Below are positions 19,124-30,052 of a stretch of 64,000 bases of DNA, piece by piece. Source of the DNA: Aminipila terrae (lineage in GTDB: Bacteria > Bacillota > Clostridia > Peptostreptococcales > Anaerovoracaceae); the NCBI RefSeq assembly GCF_010120715.1, contig NZ_CP047591.1:2914001-2978000 (forward strand), in the 5' to 3' direction. Every line of letters starts with the position of its first letter. The stretch's first letter is position 1. The position numbers and the translations under genes are program-made. The notes beneath the pieces were generated by a model. That model did no database searches. It was not told the origin of the DNA and was given only the letters and a program-made list of their open reading frames with translations.

Positions 19124-22100
19124 ATGAAAAAGTTTAGACTGAACATTGATGGAAAAGAAGTTTATGCCGTTCCTGGGCAGACTATTTTAGAAGTTGCCAA
19201 GGAAAACGATATTTTTATTCCAACTCTATGTTATGATGAAAGAACGGAAATTTATGGCTCATGCGGGCTTTGTGTTTGTGAGGTGGAGGGAAATCCTAAA
19301 CTGGTCAAGGCTTGTGCAACTGAAATTGCACCGAATATGGTTATCAGAACAAATTCTGAAAGAGTACTGGAATCAAGAAAAACCAATCTGGAATTACTTA
19401 TTTCAAATCACGTAGGAGACTGCAGACCACCATGCGCACTTGCATGTCCTGCCGGAACAGACTGTCAGGGATATGTAGGGCTGATTGCCAACGGGGAATT
19501 TGAGGCAGCTATTGAGCTAATTAAAAATAATATACCTTTGCCAGGTGCTATCGGAAGAGTATGTCCTCATCCTTGTGAGGATAACTGCAGAAGAAAACTT
19601 ATTGATGGTCCGGAAAATGCTATCTCCATTCAGTGGCTGAAGAGGTTTGCGGCAGATCAGGATATGTCTTCTGAAGATCCGTTTATGCCGGAGATTGCCC
19701 CTGAAACAGGAAAAAGCGTGGCCATTATTGGTGGAGGTCCTATGGGACTATCAGCTGCTTATTTCTTAAGACAGCAGGGACATGAAGTGACAATTTATGA
19801 AGCAATGCCTAAAATGGGTGGTATGCTTCGTTATGGAATCCCAGAGTACCGGCTTCCCAAAGAAGTGCTGGATGAAGAAATTTTCATGATTGAAAAGATG
19901 GGCGTTGACATGATTACAGACACTAAGGTTGGCGTGGATATTCCATTTGAAACAATCAGATCAGACTATGATGCCGTACTACTTGGTATAGGTGCATGGG
20001 TTTCAACCGGAGTAGGCTGTAAAGGTGAAGATTTACCTGGAGTAATTGGCGGAATTGATTTCTTAAGGAAAGTTGTTAGAAATGAAGAAATCAGACTGGG
20101 AGACAGTGTGGCAATCGTTGGCGGCGGTAATACGGCTATGGATGCCTGCAGAACTGCTGTAAGGCTTGGTGCAAAGAAAGTTTACAACATTTACAGAAGA
20201 ACAAAAGATGAAATGCCTGCAGACAGAATTGAAATCATTGAAGGGGAAGAAGAAGGCGTAATCTTTAAGAATCTGACAAATCCAATTGAGTTTGTAGCAG
20301 GAGAAGATGGCAGGGTAAAACAGGTGATTCTTCAGGTTATGGAACTTGGTGAACCTGATGCATCAGGACGAAGAGCTCCGAAGCCGGTAGAAGGAAAAAC
20401 AGAAACGCTTGATATAGATACGGCAATTCTTGCTATTGGTCAGGCGGTAGATGCTGCTCCGTTTAATGTAGATAAGACAAGAAAAAGTGCTATTGCATAC
20501 GATAAGGATACTTTCATGACCAGCATGGAGGGTGTGTTTGCAGGAGGGGACTGTGGAAATGACAAAATCTCCATTGCTATTGAAGCTATTGCAGATGCAA
20601 GAAAGGCAGCGGTTGTAATAGATGCCTATTTAAATGGGGAATCCGTTCAATATGTGAAACCTTTTGTTGTTGAAAGAGATGACATAAACGAAAAGACTTT
20701 CGAAGACAGAGAACGACTTTGCAGACCGGCTATGGAACAGCTTGAAGCGGATGAAAGAAAAGATAATTTTACTGAAGTTGTTTTTGGTTATGATGAAGAA
20801 CAGGCAATTGCCGATGCTTCCAGATGTCTTGAGTGCGGATGTCATGATTATTTTGAGTGTAAACTGATTGATTTCGCCAACAGGTATGATGTTCATCCTG
20901 AAAGATTTGCAGGCGATAAAAACAAAATTGACTTTGAAGATGACCATCCATTTATTTTAAGAGATCCGAATAAATGTATTCTTTGCGGGCTATGTGTAAG
21001 AGCCTGTGATGAAGTGATGGGTGTTGGAGCTTTAGGACTGGTACATAGAGGGTTTGATACGGTGATTAAACCTACTCTTGAAAAGCCTCTTGTTGAATCT
21101 GGTTGTGTATCCTGCGGACAGTGTGTAAGCGTTTGTCCAACCGGAGCATTACAGGAAAGAACTACCATAACCAAAGCTGTACCTCTTGATACAGAATGCA
21201 CTGAAACTACCTGTGCATATTGCTCAGTGGGTTGCACTTTGGATTTCGAAACATATGGTGATTTACTGGTTAAAGCAAACCCATGCAAGGAAGGCATAGT
21301 AAATGAAGGTCTTGCCTGCGGTAAAGGTAAATGGGGCTTTGACTGTACAATGCTTGAAGATAAGCTTCTTGAACCGATGATAAAAGAGGGAGAAGGCTTT
21401 GTTGAAACGGATTACCATGAGGCTATGGTTCTGATTGCAAAGAAAACACAGGCCATAGCTGCAAGGTATGGAAGTGATGCAGTTGCAGTGGCTATTTCAG
21501 ACAGATATACAAATGAAGAAGCTTATGCCATAAAGAAGATGGCAAAAGTTATGGGAGCTAAAACTTTATGCTTTAATAACAGAGCCAGTGGTATTGCACC
21601 AGTAATCGGACATGATGCATCTCCGAATACAATTAATGAACTGCTGTCAACGGATGTAATTCTGGTGGCTGGATTTGATACGGTGCTTAACCCTGTTATC
21701 CAGTTAAAGATCAGGCAGGCTGCTAAGAATGGTGCCAAGGTTGTATTAATTAATCCTGCAGAATATGAACAGCATGGATTTGATTTCGCTGAAAAAGTTT
21801 TATACACGGAAAACAATACTGATACTTTGAAGGGTATAGCAAAAGCTCTTCTGGATATGGGGAAGGCCTCAGCAATTGAAGGATTTGATGCTTTTTCAAA
21901 GGATTTGAAGGATGTAAAGGTTCCGGAAGATGTGGCAGAGGTTGCTGCAATGTATGGTAAAGCAAAAAAAGCTATGATTGTGTTCCAGCAGAATTTAGTA
22001 ACAACGGAAGCAGCAACACTCCTTGCTGATATTGCACTGCTTTCAGGCCACATTGGTACGCCTAGAGATGGTATACTTCAGGTAAAAGCTAAGAACAACT

Positions 22101-22630
22101 CTCAGGGTATTGTCGATCTGGGAATTAAAGCTGGAGCTGAAGCCATGGAAGGTGTTAAGGCATTGCTGATTTTCGGAGAAGATCCAGATGTGGATTTAAG
22201 CGGGCTTGAATTCTTAATGGTTAGTGATATTTATATGACTGCTACTGCTGCTAAAGCAGATGTAATTATTCCTGGTACAGGATTTACAAGCGAAGACGGT
22301 ACATTTACCAACACTGAAAGAAGACTAATGCCAGTTGAGGGGACTATTTTTGAAGGAGTTGACCTGACAAACTGGGAAATTGCTGCTGAAATTGCACATG
22401 TGTATGAAGTCGACTTTGGATTTGATGATACTATTGACATTTCTGATGAAATGGATGACCTTCTTCCAAGGTATAAGTATGCAGAAATTGGAGAAGTGTT
22501 TGGAGGTACTTTAGAACCAGTAGATCCAAAATTCGTTATAGTAAAAGATGCTGCATTTACACAGTTGTTAAGATGCACAGATGATTTGATGAATATTATC
22601 GGGGCACGATTACCAAAACCTGCACATTAA
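19124..22630 (+). CDS. stnC: Multidomain NuoG/GltD-like oxidoreductase, StnC-type NADPH subunit
   Basis: The 1168-residue protein is a mosaic. Residues 1-80 form a [2Fe-2S] ferredoxin (CGLCVCEVE). Then comes the His-Cys [4Fe-4S] segment NHVGDCRPPC. Residues about 105-520 are a GltD/NfnB-like FAD-NADPH domain with AIIGGGPMGLSAAYFL and AIVGGGNTAMDACRTA. Two [4Fe-4S] motifs follow (CILCGLCVRAC, CVSCGQCVSVCPTG). The last 450 residues are a NuoG/formate-dehydrogenase-like domain opening with CAYCSVGC. No catalytic Sec or Cys of formate dehydrogenase and no hydrogenase H-cluster motif is seen. This matches StnC, where the GltD-like part handles NADP(H). It is in one operon with stnA and stnB. Confidence 0.88.
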   Translation: MKKFRLNIDGKEVYAVPGQTILEVAKENDIFIPTLCYDERTEIYGSCGLCVCEVEGNPKLVKACATEIAPNMVIRTNSERVLESRKTNLELLISNHVGDCRPPCALACPAGTDCQGYVGLIANGEFEAAIELIKNNIPLPGAIGRVCPHPCEDNCRRKLIDGPENAISIQWLKRFAADQDMSSEDPFMPEIAPETGKSVAIIGGGPMGLSAAYFLRQQGHEVTIYEAMPKMGGMLRYGIPEYRLPKEVLDEEIFMIEKMGVDMITDTKVGVDIPFETIRSDYDAVLLGIGAWVSTGVGCKGEDLPGVIGGIDFLRKVVRNEEIRLGDSVAIVGGGNTAMDACRTAVRLGAKKVYNIYRRTKDEMPADRIEIIEGEEEGVIFKNLTNPIEFVAGEDGRVKQVILQVMELGEPDASGRRAPKPVEGKTETLDIDTAILAIGQAVDAAPFNVDKTRKSAIAYDKDTFMTSMEGVFAGGDCGNDKISIAIEAIADARKAAVVIDAYLNGESVQYVKPFVVERDDINEKTFEDRERLCRPAMEQLEADERKDNFTEVVFGYDEEQAIADASRCLECGCHDYFECKLIDFANRYDVHPERFAGDKNKIDFEDDHPFILRDPNKCILCGLCVRACDEVMGVGALGLVHRGFDTVIKPTLEKPLVESGCVSCGQCVSVCPTGALQERTTITKAVPLDTECTETTCAYCSVGCTLDFETYGDLLVKANPCKEGIVNEGLACGKGKWGFDCTMLEDKLLEPMIKEGEGFVETDYHEAMVLIAKKTQAIAARYGSDAVAVAISDRYTNEEAYAIKKMAKVMGAKTLCFNNRASGIAPVIGHDASPNTINELLSTDVILVAGFDTVLNPVIQLKIRQAAKNGAKVVLINPAEYEQHGFDFAEKVLYTENNTDTLKGIAKALLDMGKASAIEGFDAFSKDLKDVKVPEDVAEVAAMYGKAKKAMIVFQQNLVTTEAATLLADIALLSGHIGTPRDGILQVKAKNNSQGIVDLGIKAGAEAMEGVKALLIFGEDPDVDLSGLEFLMVSDIYMTATAAKADVIIPGTGFTSEDGTFTNTERRLMPVEGTIFEGVDLTNWEIAAEIAHVYEVDFGFDDTIDISDEMDDLLPRYKYAEIGEVFGGTLEPVDPKFVIVKDAAFTQLLRCTDDLMNIIGARLPKPAH

Positions 22631-22655
22631 GGTTTAGTCGTAGATAAATGCTTAT

Positions 22656-22696
22656 AGAAAGACTTTCTCATGTTTGAGAAAGTCTTTCTTATTTTT
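22656..22696 (+). terminator. Terminator of the stn operon
   Basis: A perfect 15-base stem (22656-22670 with 22675-22689) and a TGTT loop are followed by ATTTTT, 26 bases after the stnC stop. Confidence 0.92.
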
Positions 22697-22804
22697 CAAG
22701 AAGAAAATTTTATACTTTTCTTAGGTAAAATATTACTTTATTTTTAGATTATCCGATGTAAATAATAGTGTGTATTTTATATATAAAGGGGAAGGGTGTA
22801 AATA

Positions 22805-23734
22805 ATGGAAATTTCAAACGTTTCAGGGGTATGCATTAATTTGCATAACAGCGTGTCAAAGATTGATAAAACAGCAGCAAAAAAGTTTACTGAGTATTTT
22901 CAGTCCGGAAGTTTAAATTTGAAAGCCATGGAAAACGGAGGAGATATCATTGAACTTTCAAATACTGGCAACATAAATTCTAAAATGAAGGATTTGCAAA
23001 AACAAGTGCAGGAAAAGAACTTCAGTGCTATGAGTGAAACTGAAGTATTTAACTTTATTGAAGGTGCTTATAACAGGACATTTCCAAATTTCAGGGCCAA
23101 CGAGAGCTTAAACAAAGAGTTATATGAAAAAGTGGCTAATCAAAGAGATGAACAACTAAAGGCTGTATTAAACATTCAGGATGACGAGACCATTAACAGG
23201 AAAATCATTGAACTCTATAAGAAAAGTAATGGCTATGAAGGGATGAATCCTGATCAGATAGTAGAGAAGATAAAAAGTAGTTATTCTGATAACCGGACTC
23301 ATTTAGGCAGGGCACAGATTGTATGTGAAAAATTAAATACAGGCTTAATTTCCAAACAAGAGGCAAAAGATGCGATTAAAGGCCTGCAGTACAATTTAGA
23401 AATGGTGTACTGCAGGATGCAGAAAATTCCCAGGATTGAGGACGCAAAGCCTGAAGATTTCGGAAACTGGAAAGCCAGATATTATGATGGTGAATTTTTA
23501 CCCGAAAAAATTGTGCTTCCCAGCTCTCAGGAAAAACGAATGGAAATGATGACAAGTTTTGGGGAATATTTATCAGAGTTGAAGCCGCTCATTGATGATT
23601 TTATGAAAATAACAGAAGGAAAACCTGGAGGAGATTTAACCCAGAAAAAAGATGAGGAACAAGAAAAAAAAACGATGGAGAAAGTTGATGCAGACCCTAC
23701 TGTAGTAAAGGGCAGCGAGTTAAAACATAACTAA
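22805..23734 (+). CDS. Hypothetical soluble protein, about 309 residues
   Basis: The ATG follows GGGGAAGGG. The protein is hydrophilic, without signal peptide or membrane segment, and mostly helical. Visible pieces are MSETEVFNFIEGAYNRTFPN, an acidic/basic middle region, and a charged C-terminal tail (KKDEEQEKKTMEKVDAD) that looks disordered. It has terminators on both sides, so it forms a single-gene unit. I do not recognise the family; a link with secretion, flagella or toxins cannot be judged. Confidence 0.8.
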   Translation: MEISNVSGVCINLHNSVSKIDKTAAKKFTEYFQSGSLNLKAMENGGDIIELSNTGNINSKMKDLQKQVQEKNFSAMSETEVFNFIEGAYNRTFPNFRANESLNKELYEKVANQRDEQLKAVLNIQDDETINRKIIELYKKSNGYEGMNPDQIVEKIKSSYSDNRTHLGRAQIVCEKLNTGLISKQEAKDAIKGLQYNLEMVYCRMQKIPRIEDAKPEDFGNWKARYYDGEFLPEKIVLPSSQEKRMEMMTSFGEYLSELKPLIDDFMKITEGKPGGDLTQKKDEEQEKKTMEKVDADPTVVKGSELKHN

Positions 23735-23744
23735 AAACAGTTCA

Positions 23745-23795
23745 ATAAATGATGGAACACATAAGCTTTAAAAAGTGTTCCATCATTTATTTTTT
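23745..23795. terminator. Terminator with a perfect 16-base stem
   Basis: The stem 23745-23760 pairs exactly with 23775-23790 and is followed by TTTTT. It ends the 22805 gene and lies 56 bases from the convergent regulator gene. Confidence 0.92.
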
Positions 23796-23850
23796 CTGGC
23801 TTATACAATTATAGCGTAAGCAGGAGATATATCTTACTATGAATAATCTT

Positions 23851-25301
23851 CTATTTTTTTTGGCATTTAATAGTTAAGTCGCTTAAAATTTTAATAGCTT
23901 TAGAAAAATCTTCCGGTTTTGCATAAGCGTAAGATAACCGCAAAGAATTATTATCTGAAAAATCATAGATATTTCCCGGATTTAATAAAATATTGTTTTC
24001 TAAGGACATTTGAAATAGTTTGTCCATAGAGACTGGTTTCTTAAATCTGAGCCATACATAAAAGCCACCTTCCGGGGTCTTCCAATCAGCCAAGTCTTTA
24101 AAGTATTTGTCCAGCAAAGAGAGTGCAAGATCACGGCGGGCTTTAAGTTCTATACGGAGAAAGGTCAGATAATCATCATAATATCCACTGTCAAAGAATT
24201 CCGTAAGAGCCCATTGAGATACGGAGCTTGCCCCATAATCTACCTGCATTTTTACATCTCCAACTCTATACACCACTGACTCAGGACCCACCAGCCAGCC
24301 AATTCTTAGACCAGGTGCCAGAGTTTTGGATACTGTGCCCAAATATAAGATCATACCGTTTTTATCCATAGATTTAATAGGTTTGGGGGAGTTTTATCAA
24401 ACCACAAGTCTCCATAAGCATCATCCTCTATCACGGGAAGTCGGTTCCCGCTACAGAAATTGAATAAGTCACGCCTTCGTTCTTCGGACATAATAATGCC
24501 TGTTGGATTCTGATGAGTAGGTATAGTATATAGCAGGGACTGGCTTACTTCTTTATTTATCTGCCAGTACATCATGCCATTTTTATCCATGGGGATTCCA
24601 GATAAATGCATTCCTGCAGATTGGAAAACCTGTAGAGATTTTAAATAAGTAGGGGCCTCCGTAAATACTGTAGAACCGGGTTTTAACATACATACCGATA
24701 TCAGCTGCAATCCCTGCAATGAACCGGAAGTGATTACAATAGAAGAATCCGTCGCATCAATACCTTTCAGTGCCATTCTTTCCTGCAGACTTCTTCGAAG
24801 CTCGGGTAGCCCCAAAGGGCCCAGATAATTAAGGGAAGGTATTTTCGAAGGCAGCTTTTTAAAGACCTTGTTCATAAGGGCATGGGGAAACAAATCTGGA
24901 CAAAGTTCACCAGTCCCTAAACGGATATATTTTTCATCAAACTCTAATTTATTAATGATTTGAATGGTTTGCATATTAGATTTAAATGGCCCTGAATGAA
25001 TATATTTATTCCAGTCAGGTGGAGTAGACATAAAAAGAGACCAGGTATTACTGGCTATTTTTGTGCCTCCTCCGTGTTCACTTTCTAACATACCATAAGA
25101 AGTTAATTCTTCCATGGCAGTAACAATAGTACTTCTGTTTACTTGGAATATTTCAGAAAGTTTACGCTGTGAAGGAAGTTTACTGCCAACCAGCCAGTCT
25201 CCACAAGACACTTTTCCACTTATATATTCTGAAATCTGTTTATAAACAGGTACTCTGGAAGTTTTATCGGGTTTCCAGTCAATATTTACATATTCCTCCA
25301 T
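23851..25301 (-). CDS. MocR family regulator: GntR helix-turn-helix plus aminotransferase domain (one frameshift)
   Basis: The repaired product has 483 residues. The N-terminal winged helix contains GSKLPSQRKLSEIFQVNRST. The rest is a fold-type I PLP domain: ITSGSLQGLQL, PTHQNPTGIIMS, IEDDAYGDLWF and the PLP-lysine segment GTVSKTLAPGLRIGW. MocR proteins sense PLP or amino-acid derivatives and control nearby metabolic or transport genes. The frame breaks at TTT 24373-24375 (one A missing on the coding strand). The ATG at 25301 has AAAGGA 7 bases upstream, better than the ATG at 25319. The divergent LysE exporter gene is its probable target. Confidence 0.9.
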
Positions 25302-25475
25302 CAAACTTTCCTTTCGCATATATAAATTATCTTATTTTGGCTTATATAAAACACTTTAAGCTTGGTTGGGTAAAAAGTCAATAGTTGGATGGTTACAAAA
25401 TTAGAAGATCAAGGTATATTAATTATTAGAAAAAATAATTTGGTTGGTATATCAGCTGAAAACAAAGGAGTATTT

Positions 25476-26090
25476 ATGATTTATTATTTGCAAGGATTAA
25501 CCATGGGGCTGGCATACGTTGCACCTATAGGATTACAGAACCTGTTTGTTATTAACACGGCATTAACCCAGAGAAAACACCGGGTTTTTTTGACTGCTCT
25601 GATTGTAATATTTTTTGATGTTACATTGGCTCTGGCTTGTTTTTTTGGTGTGGGAGCTATAATGAAACAATCTGAATTACTGGAAATGGCAGTACTTCTA
25701 ATTGGTAGTATTATTGTGATTATGATTGGGTTGAGTCTGGTAAAATCTAAAGATACCGTTGATAATAGTACCAATGTCAATGTATCCATATTAAAAGTTA
25801 TATCTACGGCTTGTGTCGTAACCTGGTTTAACCCTCAGGCCCTTATCGATGGAAGTATGATGCTTGGGGCATTTAAAGCCACTTTGCCAGCAGGGCAGGA
25901 CTTAAGCTTTATTTTAGGTGTGGCTTCTGCTTCCTGTGGATGGTTCCTTGGAATATCAGCGATTATATCCTTATTCAGTACAAAGCTTACAGACAAAGTA
26001 TTAAGGGTTATTAATATAGTTTGCGGAGTAGTAATCATTATATATGGTGCAAAACTGGGTTATAGTTTTATAACAATGCTTCTGAAGTAA
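25476..26090 (+). CDS. LysE family amino-acid exporter
   Basis: The product is 204 residues with about six membrane helices. It opens with YYLQGLTMGLAYVAPIGLQN, the LysE/ArgO hallmark, and has TWFNPQALIDGSMMLG in the second half. The ATG at 25476 follows AAAGGAG; the frame is open upstream to 25389 but no ribosome site supports a longer protein. LysE-type proteins export basic or other amino acids. It is divergent from the MocR regulator, a common sensor-exporter pairing. Substrate not deducible, ArgO-like arginine/lysine export possible. Confidence 0.9.
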   Translation: MIYYLQGLTMGLAYVAPIGLQNLFVINTALTQRKHRVFLTALIVIFFDVTLALACFFGVGAIMKQSELLEMAVLLIGSIIVIMIGLSLVKSKDTVDNSTNVNVSILKVISTACVVTWFNPQALIDGSMMLGAFKATLPAGQDLSFILGVASASCGWFLGISAIISLFSTKLTDKVLRVINIVCGVVIIIYGAKLGYSFITMLLK

Positions 26091-26177
26091 AAAAAATATA
26101 GTTGTTCTTGTTTTATTTTTTATGAAAATGTGGTATGATATAATGTAAATTTAAAAAAGGAACTAAGAGGATCTATC

Positions 26178-26735
26178 ATGTTTGACGGAAATATTGACAG
26201 GAGTTTTGTAACTACATATTATAAAAGAAAGTTTAATCCAACACGAGCAGCAGAGCAAGATATAACAATTGGAGATGTGGCCCATGCCTTATCATTAATA
26301 TGCAGGGCAAATGGGCATTTAAAGATATTTTTTTCTGTAGCACAGCATTCTATAAATTGTGCACTGGAGGCCAGAGAACGGGGACATTCAGAAAAAATCC
26401 AGCTTCACTGCCTGTTGCATGATGCATCAGAAGCCTATATAGGAGATGTGATTACACCGCTAAAAATCCAGTTAAATGCGTATAAAGATTATGAAAACGC
26501 ATTACAGGCTACAGTCTTAAAAGCCTTGGATGTGGAAACACCAGATGAAGAAGAGGCTGCAATTATAAAGGAAATAGACAGTTGCATGTTATATCATGAA
26601 TTTAAGCTGCTGCACGGAGACCTGCTTTTTAAGAAGGAACCTGAAATGCATATTTCCATTGCTGAAGATGAAGTGCCCCATAGTCAGATTGAAGCGCAAT
26701 TTATACAATTATATAGAGAGTTAAAAACATATTAG
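26178..26735 (+). CDS. HD-domain phosphohydrolase (YfbR-like)
   Basis: The 185-residue product has the HD signature: His in SVAQHSINCA, then LLHDASEAYIGDVITPLK with the His-Asp pair, and a later Asp in IKEIDSCMLYHE. This arrangement resembles YfbR-type 5'-deoxynucleotidases and related small phosphohydrolases. AGAGGA precedes the ATG. It is a separate unit with a terminator behind it. Substrate is inferred only. Confidence 0.85.
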   Translation: MFDGNIDRSFVTTYYKRKFNPTRAAEQDITIGDVAHALSLICRANGHLKIFFSVAQHSINCALEARERGHSEKIQLHCLLHDASEAYIGDVITPLKIQLNAYKDYENALQATVLKALDVETPDEEEAAIIKEIDSCMLYHEFKLLHGDLLFKKEPEMHISIAEDEVPHSQIEAQFIQLYRELKTY

Positions 26736-26772
26736 AGGCCTATAAAAACGCTGACAATTTATGATAAAAAAG

Positions 26773-26812
26773 ATTACTTATAGCATAATAAAGTTTTATA
26801 AGTAATTTTTTT
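26773..26812 (+). terminator. Terminator after the HD hydrolase
   Basis: ATTACTTATA pairs with TATAAGTAAT around a 14-base loop and is followed by a T-run, between the HD hydrolase and the SNF2 gene. Confidence 0.75.
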
Positions 26813-26869
26813 ATTGAGCTTGTAAATATTATGTTTAATTTTCATTATTATAAAAAAGGAAAGACAACA

Positions 26870-29800
26870 ATGAAATCAAATAATAACTTTGGGGAAAAAG
26901 GGAATAACAGGAATCTTCTATCAGACAGAAATGCTCTACGACTGATTGATCTGTACTCTCATAAAAATATAATAGACGTAGAGGCAACCATAAACCAAGT
27001 GGAGCCTGCTCACTTGATTCCAAAGCTTACTATAGGCAGAAATACAGTTGAACTGTCCTTTACCGTAGGAAGAAAAAAGCAGTATGTAGTTAAAAATATT
27101 AAGAACTTTTGCGAAAATATGTACAGAGAAGAAACCGTATCTTATGGAAAAGAGCTTACACTGACACATCATCTATCCATGTTTGATGATGTGTCTAAAC
27201 CCTTGGTATCTTATATTATGGATAGATATAATGAAATTGAGAGCTACCGGAGTGACAGCTATTATGACAGTAATTTTGGATATGATAATACCAAAAGATA
27301 CATGAGAATAGGCCCTAAAAACTTAGATATACTGATAGATATTTTAAAAGACCAGGAAATAAATATAACAGGTTATGAGTATATGAAGGGAAGGTATACT
27401 TATAGCGAAGATAAAGATACATGGAAAAAGAAACGGGAAGCTTCTTATAAAATAATTGAATATACCCCTAAAATACAGATTTCTGTTGAACAGACTTCTT
27501 TAAAAGAATATCTTGTTAAAAGCCCCCAGTTTGACTTTATGGTGGGAAAAGAGCACCTTTATATTGCAGATGATTGTGAACTCTGGCAGACAAACAATGA
27601 ATTTACAGAGAAAATGAAAAGTTTTATAGAAATTTTAAATGCAGGGGATGGTAAAATATGTCTGGCAGAAAAAGATATGAATTCTTTTTTTTCTAATGTG
27701 ATGGGGCAGATTCGAGAATATGTAGAAATTTTTTCTGGTGAAGAAATTCTTAAGAGCTTTATGCCAGATAAAGGCAGAATAAAAATTTATCTGGATTGTC
27801 CAAGTAATGATACCATAACTTCAAAACTGTTATGTGAATACGGAGAAGGGGTGGTTTTTGATATTATGTCTAATGAGCAGGTCTTTGAAACCTGGGCAGG
27901 AGGGCAGACGGAAAAAGCCCTTGAAGGGGCCAGAACGGTCAGAGATCTGATATTGGAAGACAGGGCTAAAATAGTACTTACTAAATATTTTGATGGATAT
28001 GAAAGAAAATCCGGAATTTTATATTTTGCAGGGAATGATGAGAGAATTTATGAATTTGTACATGTTGCTGCCAAAGGACTTACTAAAATAGGAAGTGTTT
28101 TCACTACCGAAAAATACAGAAGGATAGGGAATGCAGTTCTCCCGAAGGCATCTGTTGGAGTAAAACTTGAAAGTGACTTATTAAAACTGGATTTTGATTT
28201 AGAGCAGTTCCCCATAGCAGAACTTATGGGAGCGCTGGAACACTACAGGCATAAAAAGAAATATTACCGGATGAAAGACGGAGGATTTGTAGACTTAAAT
28301 AACAATGAATTTGCTGAATTGCTTTCATTTGTAGATGATTTCGGAATTATAAAAAGTGATCTGGAAAAGGGTAGTTTTGAATTACCAAAATATAAATCGT
28401 TACTTTTAAACAGTACATTGAAAAATTCCAAGAGTATAAAGTTTGACAGAGATGGCCATTTTAAAAGCCTTATACGGGGGATGAGTGCTATTGAGGACAG
28501 TGATCATCCTATTCCGGAAAGTCTCCTGGGTGTTTTAAGAGATTATCAAAAGGAAGGTTTTCAATGGCTCAAAACCATGACGAAATATGGATTTTGCGGT
28601 ATACTGGCTGATGAAATGGGTCTGGGAAAAACCTTGCAGGTGATTTCCCTTTTAGAAGACGCACGTGAGACGATTTATTCTGAGATGCGTGATAGTTTAT
28701 GCAATGATATAAATAGTGAAAATCAGATCCAAATCCTTGCTGTAATTATTTCACCGGCCTCACTGGTTTTAAACTGGCAAAGAGAAATTTATAAATTTGC
28801 CTCACAAATTAACGTACTGTCCGTTATAGGTACTGCCAGTGAAAGAAAAAAACTTATAAAAAGTGCCAGCAGGGAAACCGTACTATTGACCTCTTATGAT
28901 TTGCTTAGAAGAGATTTGGAACATTATCAGAAAATGCAGTTTGATTTCTGTATAATTGATGAAGCCCAGTATATTAAGAATTCATCTACGCAAAATGCCA
29001 AAGCAGTTAAATTAATAAAAAGCATACAAAGATTTGCACTGACTGGAACTCCAATCGAAAATCGGTTAAGTGAGCTTTGGAGTATCTTTGATTTCCTTAT
29101 GCCTCAATACCTGTATTCATACAATAAATTTAAAGAAAATATGAAATGGCCATAGTTAGGGACAGGGATGAAGAAAAAATGGAATCCCTCAGGAGACAGG
29201 TGGCTCCTTTTATGTTAAGGCGTTTAAAACGAAATGTATTGAAGGAACTTCCAGAAAAAACAGAAACTGTTATATATGCAAAGCTTGAAGGGGAACAACA
29301 AAAGTTATATAAGGCAAATCTGGCAAGAGCTAAACTGGAAATTGGTAAAGAAATAAAAGAAGGTGGGTTTGAATCAAATAAGATCGCTATTCTGGCACTA
29401 TTAACCAGGTTAAGACAAGTATGCTGTCATCCTTCCTTATGTTATGAAGAGTATAAGATGGGGAGCAGCAAGCTGGATGCCTGCATGGAAATAATAGAAG
29501 AAGCTGTATCTGGAGAGCATAAAGTGCTAGTGTTTTCACAGTTTACATCCATGTTGGAAATTATTGAATATGAACTGAAAAAAAACAAAATACTATATTA
29601 TAAGCTTACTGGCAGCACTACAAAGGAAAAACGTGCACAGTTGGCGGAGGCATTTAATAATGAGTCCAATGAAATAGAAGACAATGAGGATGACCCTGTA
29701 AAAGTATTTTTGATTTCTCTTAAGGCAGGAGGAACAGGATTAAATCTGACTGCTGCTGATGTGGTGATTCATTATGATCCATGGTGGAACTTTGCGGCGC

Positions 29801-30003
29801 AGAACCAGGCAACAGACAGAGCTCACAGAATAGGACAGCAGAAAAATCTTCAGGTATATAAGATTATTGCAGAAGATACCATTGAAGAAAAAATATTAAA
29901 ACTTCAGGAAAGTAAAAAGGATTTAGCAGAAGCAGTGATTACTGAAAATGAGAATCTGATAGCCCATCTATCTGGAAAATATTTGATGGAGTTATTAGAG
30001 TAG
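26870..30003 (+). CDS. SNF2-family DEAD/DEAH ATPase (one frameshift)
   Basis: The repaired product has 1044 residues. The first 580 residues are the bacterial SNF2-associated region with no zinc SWIM motif that I could see. The helicase core follows: GILADEMGLGKTLQ (Walker A), IIDEAQYIKN (DEAQ box), RFALTGTPIENRLSELWSIF, then SLKAGGTGLNLTAADVVIHY and QATDRAHRIGQ. Such ATPases move along DNA and may remodel protein-DNA or transcription complexes. The frame breaks at the A-run 29136-29139; one added A gives KFKEKYEMAIVRDRDEEKM. The ATG at 26870 has AAAGGA upstream, so I prefer it to the ATG at 26831. No methylase or nuclease gene lies beside it. Confidence 0.92.
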
Positions 30004-30052
30004 TTATGGTATAATAAGTAAAATGCTGCATCGAAGGGGGAAAAATGACGTT

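Noticed and set aside
19124..22630. Iron-only hydrogenase or formate dehydrogenase catalytic subunit
   Set aside because: No H-cluster motifs and no catalytic Sec/Cys site of formate dehydrogenase were found; the GltD-like insert fits a transhydrogenase better.
22726..22759. Sigma-D-like promoter (TAAA and CCGATGT) ahead of the 22805 gene
   Set aside because: The spacer of about 23 bases is too long for this promoter class, so no flagellar link can be drawn from it.
25389..25475. N-terminal extension of the LysE exporter
   Set aside because: No ribosome site precedes 25389, while AAAGGAG supports 25476, where the conserved LysE start begins.
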